A stretch of DNA of 8,189 bases, taken from assembly GCA_913052275.1 (NCBI GenBank), contig CAJXDX010000072.1:1-8189 (forward strand), written 5' to 3'. Made by a program: the position numbers and the translations under genes. Positions 5,948-8,189 of the stretch are shown one piece after another. The first letter of the stretch is position 1, and each line of letters opens with the position of its first letter. Source of the stretch: an uncultured Pseudomonadota bacterium (lineage in GTDB: Bacteria > SAR324 > NAC60-12). The notes below the pieces were generated by a model that had not been told where the DNA came from, searched no databases, and worked only from the letters and a program-made list of their open reading frames with translations.

Positions 5948-6856
5948 ATGCCAAACATGCTCGACGCTCTTGAAGAGCGGCTTCAGCAATACATGCTGGA
6001 GCAGGAAACAAAAAAGACGTGGGACGGCTGGATCCAGTGGCTGGCTGAAATCGACTGCCCGATTACATTTGAAAAGCCGCTGCAGATTCCCAATCGTCCT
6101 TTCAGTTTTCAAACCTGGCTGGCTTCCTGTGAACAGCAGCTGAATCAGCATCCTGAATGGCAGGCAAGGCTTAGTACACCAGCTTGGCTGAAGAGACAGC
6201 AGATAACAGTATTGCCAAAATTTATTCAAAGCGGAGACAAAAAAGCACTGGAAGCCACAGAATTGAGCGGATTGCAGGCAGAACTGACAAGAATGGTTGA
6301 TCAGATACATACGGTTCAGCAGAGAATATCTCACCTTGAAACCGGTGCTTCAAAGTCCTCTACACAGTCAATTCACCAAAGCGCATCCCAGCAGATTCCG
6401 TCAATGAATGTGCCCAGGAGTACACTGCCGGCGACTGGCCTTTCTGATCCCCTTGGCCGTCCGGATCTTGCACGAACGCTGGAACGGGAGATGCAGATGC
6501 TCAGTAAAGGGACAAGCAAAAAAGGTTCAGCGATCTCAGGTTCTGATCCTGATTCAGCCGAACCTGAAATTGTTCCGCTCAAGGAAGCGTACCTGACATT
6601 TAATAACTGGTGTGATCAATTTGATGATGTTCATCTTGATTTGCAGGAATTTGTTAACGGGGAGCTCAGAGTCAAAGGCAGCCATAAAATTTCATTTAAA
6701 CAGTTTAAACACCGTCTGTTGAAAAACGCCAGGGACGTAAAACAGCTGGAGGGCGTTCTTGAATCTTTTGAACGGCTGAGAAGCAGCGGAATTGAAGTAA
6801 ATCTGTCAGAAACTGAAGAAAAAGAGAATGATTCTGAACCGGTCTCAGGCTCATAG
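5948..6856 (+). CDS. Hypothetical 302-residue protein, Trp-rich N-terminus and coiled coil, behind lpxA
   Basis: I do not recognise this protein. It has no signal peptide or membrane span, so it is probably cytoplasmic. Residues 1-90 are helical and tryptophan-rich (W25, W28, W31, W57, W71, W80). Residues about 100-132 look like a heptad coiled coil (LSGLQAELTRMVDQIHTVQQ). Residues 133-165 are a Ser/Gln/Pro linker, and 190-208 is another low-complexity stretch. A second folded part at about 209-282 contains FNNWCDQFDD and a basic SHKISFKQFKHRLLKNARDVK helix. The tail from 286 is acidic. The start is set by GGGAG at 5939-5943, five bases ahead of the ATG at 5948-5950, the best ribosome binding site in the window. 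It begins 26 bp after lpxA and is likely in its transcript. That does not prove a role in lipid A synthesis. A scaffold or adaptor is possible but unsupported. Confidence 0.85.
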   Translation: MPNMLDALEERLQQYMLEQETKKTWDGWIQWLAEIDCPITFEKPLQIPNRPFSFQTWLASCEQQLNQHPEWQARLSTPAWLKRQQITVLPKFIQSGDKKALEATELSGLQAELTRMVDQIHTVQQRISHLETGASKSSTQSIHQSASQQIPSMNVPRSTLPATGLSDPLGRPDLARTLEREMQMLSKGTSKKGSAISGSDPDSAEPEIVPLKEAYLTFNNWCDQFDDVHLDLQEFVNGELRVKGSHKISFKQFKHRLLKNARDVKQLEGVLESFERLRSSGIEVNLSETEEKENDSEPVSGS

Positions 6857-6876
6857 ATTTTAATAGGACCTTATTC

Positions 6877-6908
6877 AAGAACAAATTTTTGAAATCGAGT
6901 TCTTTTTT
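6877..6908 (+). terminator. Weak intrinsic terminator after the lpxA operon
   Basis: AAGAAC (6877-6882) pairs with GTTCTT (6899-6904) around a 16-base AT-rich loop, and Ts continue to 6908. It lies 20 bases after the unknown gene's stop. The stem is short and A/T-rich, so it would be inefficient, but position and T-run fit the end of this transcript. Confidence 0.4.
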
Positions 6909-6925
6909 AATAATCGACTTAATCT

Positions 6926-7093
6926 ATGAACCATGAAAAGGAAATTATTCGCATATCAGTTAATGAACATTGAATAAGCATCAGCAAAACTCGAGATAGC
7001 CGGGAAAAATGGTTAGATGCACATGGAATGACAAAAGAAAAATCAATCAGGCACAGCCATTCAATGACCAAGTCTAATAAAATTTTTGTATAG
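6926..7093 (+). pseudogene. Possible small ORF interrupted by one in-frame TGA
   Basis: From the ATG at 6926 the frame reads MNHEKEIIRISVNEH, meets TGA at 6971-6973, then continues as ISISKTRDSREKWLDAHGMT and a basic His/Ser/Lys-rich tail to TAG at 7091-7093. The 54 sense codons have protein-like composition. The start (IIRISVNE) is vaguely like a ribbon-helix-helix or antitoxin strand. No Shine-Dalgarno is visible, and no family can be assigned. It may be a decayed small gene or a chance open run. The rest of the 277-bp gap before pheS shows nothing else clear. Confidence 0.22.
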
Positions 7094-7133
7094 ACATGAT
7101 AATCAGTTTTAATCACAGAAAAGCAACCAGATA

Positions 7134-8153
7134 ATGCTTGAACAGATAAACAACCTTCGTGAAAGGGGACAAAACGAACTCAATGCTTTAACCGGTACTG
7201 ACCAGCTGCCGGAATGGTACCACAGGTATCTTGGACGCAAAGGAGACCTGACATCATTGCTCAGACAACTGAAGACCCTTCCTGCAGAAGAAAGACCGGA
7301 GATGGGCAAGGTCATCAACAAGGTAAAGCAGGAACTGCAGAAATTATTTGAGTCAAGACAGCAAACTCTAAGGGAAAGCAAACTTGATCTGCAACTGGAA
7401 ATTGATGATCTTGATGTTTCACTCCCAGGACGTCCATGCACACCCGGACATCTTCACCTGACAACACAGACATTGCGGCGCATATACCAGATATTCCGGG
7501 AAATGGGGTTCCAGGTTTATGAGGCTCCGGAAGTGGAAAGCGATGAGTTTAATTTCCAGCTTTTGAACATACCTCAGTATCACCCTTCACGAGACATGTG
7601 GGACACCTTCTGGGTAAATGATAAAGTTGTCTTGCGTACCCACACTTCTCCCGGACAAATCTGGGCTATGCGCGAATATTTTCCGGAACCGATTCGAGTG
7701 ATCCTGCCTGGGAAATGCTATCGTTACGAGCAGATCACACCGCGCTCAGAACACCAGTTTTACCAGGTTGAGGGTTTGGCAATAGGCAAAAACATCAGGC
7801 TCACTGATCTGATCGGCGTGATGGGTGAATTCGCGCACAAGATGTATGGTGAAGAACGCAAAATCAGAATACGAGGAAGCTACTTTCCTTTCACTGAACC
7901 AAGCATCGAAATAGACATGAGCTGCAGCTGCGAAAACAAAGGGTGCCGTCTCTGTAAAAACACAGGCTGGCTGGAAGTAGCAGGAGCGGGTATGGTTCAT
8001 CCCGTTGTTCTGAGCAACGGAGGTTATGATCCTGAAGAGTGGACTGGGTTTGCTTTCGGTATGGGAGTCGAGCGACCGGCTCTTCTGAAACATAACATAG
8101 ATGATATTCGATACTTCTACAATAACGACCTGAGATTTCTGCACCAATTCTGA
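7134..8153 (+). CDS. pheS: Phenylalanine-tRNA ligase alpha subunit
   Basis: PheS is the catalytic class II subunit of the alpha2-beta2 phenylalanyl-tRNA synthetase, which activates phenylalanine with ATP and charges tRNA-Phe. The 339-residue product has the N-terminal tRNA-binding coiled coil (about 1-85, with RYLGRKGDLTSLL), then the catalytic core: HHP-type segment YHPSRDMWDTF (149-159), LRTHTSPGQ (167-175), motif 2 around KCYRYEQIT and EHQFYQVEGL (194-215), FPFTEPS (251-257), a cysteine cluster (264-274), GAGMVHP (284-290) and motif 3 GFAFGMGVERPALL (305-318). The GFAFG alanine that limits the amino-acid pocket is kept (A307). Length is normal. The cysteines are spaced C-x-C-x5-C-x2-C (264, 266, 271/272 region, 274) instead of the common C-x2-C pattern. 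No Shine-Dalgarno precedes the ATG. A short unknown frame begins 2 bp after the stop. Confidence 0.97.
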   Translation: MLEQINNLRERGQNELNALTGTDQLPEWYHRYLGRKGDLTSLLRQLKTLPAEERPEMGKVINKVKQELQKLFESRQQTLRESKLDLQLEIDDLDVSLPGRPCTPGHLHLTTQTLRRIYQIFREMGFQVYEAPEVESDEFNFQLLNIPQYHPSRDMWDTFWVNDKVVLRTHTSPGQIWAMREYFPEPIRVILPGKCYRYEQITPRSEHQFYQVEGLAIGKNIRLTDLIGVMGEFAHKMYGEERKIRIRGSYFPFTEPSIEIDMSCSCENKGCRLCKNTGWLEVAGAGMVHPVVLSNGGYDPEEWTGFAFGMGVERPALLKHNIDDIRYFYNNDLRFLHQF

Positions 8154-8155
8154 TT

Positions 8156-8189
8156 ATGCTGGATAACTTTGAACCGCAGGAAAAGAAGG
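8156..8189 (+). CDS. Possible start of a downstream gene, cut by the right edge
   Basis: An ATG at 8156-8158 lies 2 bases after the pheS stop and opens a frame MLDNFEPQEKK that leaves the window. Eleven residues do not allow identification, and they do not resemble the usual PheT N-terminus. The alternative is that this is leader sequence and the true start, perhaps pheT, lies just beyond the edge. Confidence 0.25.
   Translation, partial: MLDNFEPQEKK
8178..8189 (+). promoter_or_regulatory. Purine-rich run, possible ribosome binding site of the next gene
   Basis: AGGAAAAGAAGG occupies the last 12 bases. Its two AGG-type elements would fit a Shine-Dalgarno for a start codon a few bases past the edge, which is where a pheT start could lie. 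Equally, it may be Lys/Glu codons of the frame starting at 8156. Confidence 0.25.

Noticed and set aside
5891..6334. A 147-codon minus-strand open frame
   Set aside because: It overlaps the end of lpxA and the first 130 codons of the unknown gene. The Cys/Phe/Leu-rich product is typical of an antisense shadow, and the plus-strand gene has the better start signal.
7071..7110. Promoter for pheS
   Set aside because: A GATAAT word is present at 7098-7103, but no -35-like sequence lies at the right distance.
7746..8147. A 133-codon minus-strand open frame
   Set aside because: It is fully inside the catalytic core of pheS and has no recognisable features.

Overview
The window looks like an ordinary chromosomal segment of a Gram-negative bacterium. 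A lipid A biosynthesis enzyme (LpxA) and a secreted protein with an outer-membrane barrel-type C-terminus both imply an outer membrane. Base composition is moderate to AT-rich, and the gene-free stretches are more AT-rich than the genes. I cannot place the phylum. Several genes (transporter, obg, lpxA, pheS) have no clear Shine-Dalgarno sequence, and Obg carries TKxD in place of NKxD. From memory only, the PheS motif wording resembles Chloroflexi-type enzymes, which would be unusual beside LpxA. I saw no tRNA or rRNA gene, CRISPR array, intact insertion sequence or phage gene.

Layout. Positions 1-466 are a decayed left flank. It holds a possible 3' end of a plus-strand gene, a clear C-terminal remnant of a hydroxypyruvate-isomerase-like gene on the minus strand (138-302), and a hairpin with A/T tracts (341-375). 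A minus-strand EamA/DMT transporter follows (467-1426). Positions 1427-2183 hold no intact gene. The part next to obg (1875-2179) reads as a roughly 100-codon gene broken by two single-base frameshifts. The minus-strand GTPase gene obg (2184-3254) comes next. It is divergent from apaG (3455-3838, plus strand), which has a good sigma-70-type promoter. apaG converges, with 6 bp between, on a minus-strand pair: an exported protein with a predicted outer-membrane barrel (4310-4918) followed by an Smr-domain protein (3845-4297). Across a 226-bp divergent intergenic region lies lpxA (5145-5921), with an unrecognised 302-residue coiled-coil protein 26 bp behind it (5948-6856). After a weak terminator and a 277-bp gap with a possible broken small ORF, pheS (7134-8153) runs almost to the right edge. 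The start of another reading frame, or the ribosome binding site of the next gene, sits at the edge.

How they fit together. Most genes are housekeeping genes in small units: ribosome assembly GTPase, tRNA charging, lipid A synthesis, ApaG. Usual partners are absent next to them: no rplU-rpmA by obg, no lpxD-fabZ-lpxB by lpxA, and no recognisable pheT start immediately after pheS. The points most worth a second look are the unknown gene behind lpxA, active-site substitutions in LpxA, and the decayed or recoded small frames between genes. I found no convincing new multi-gene system.
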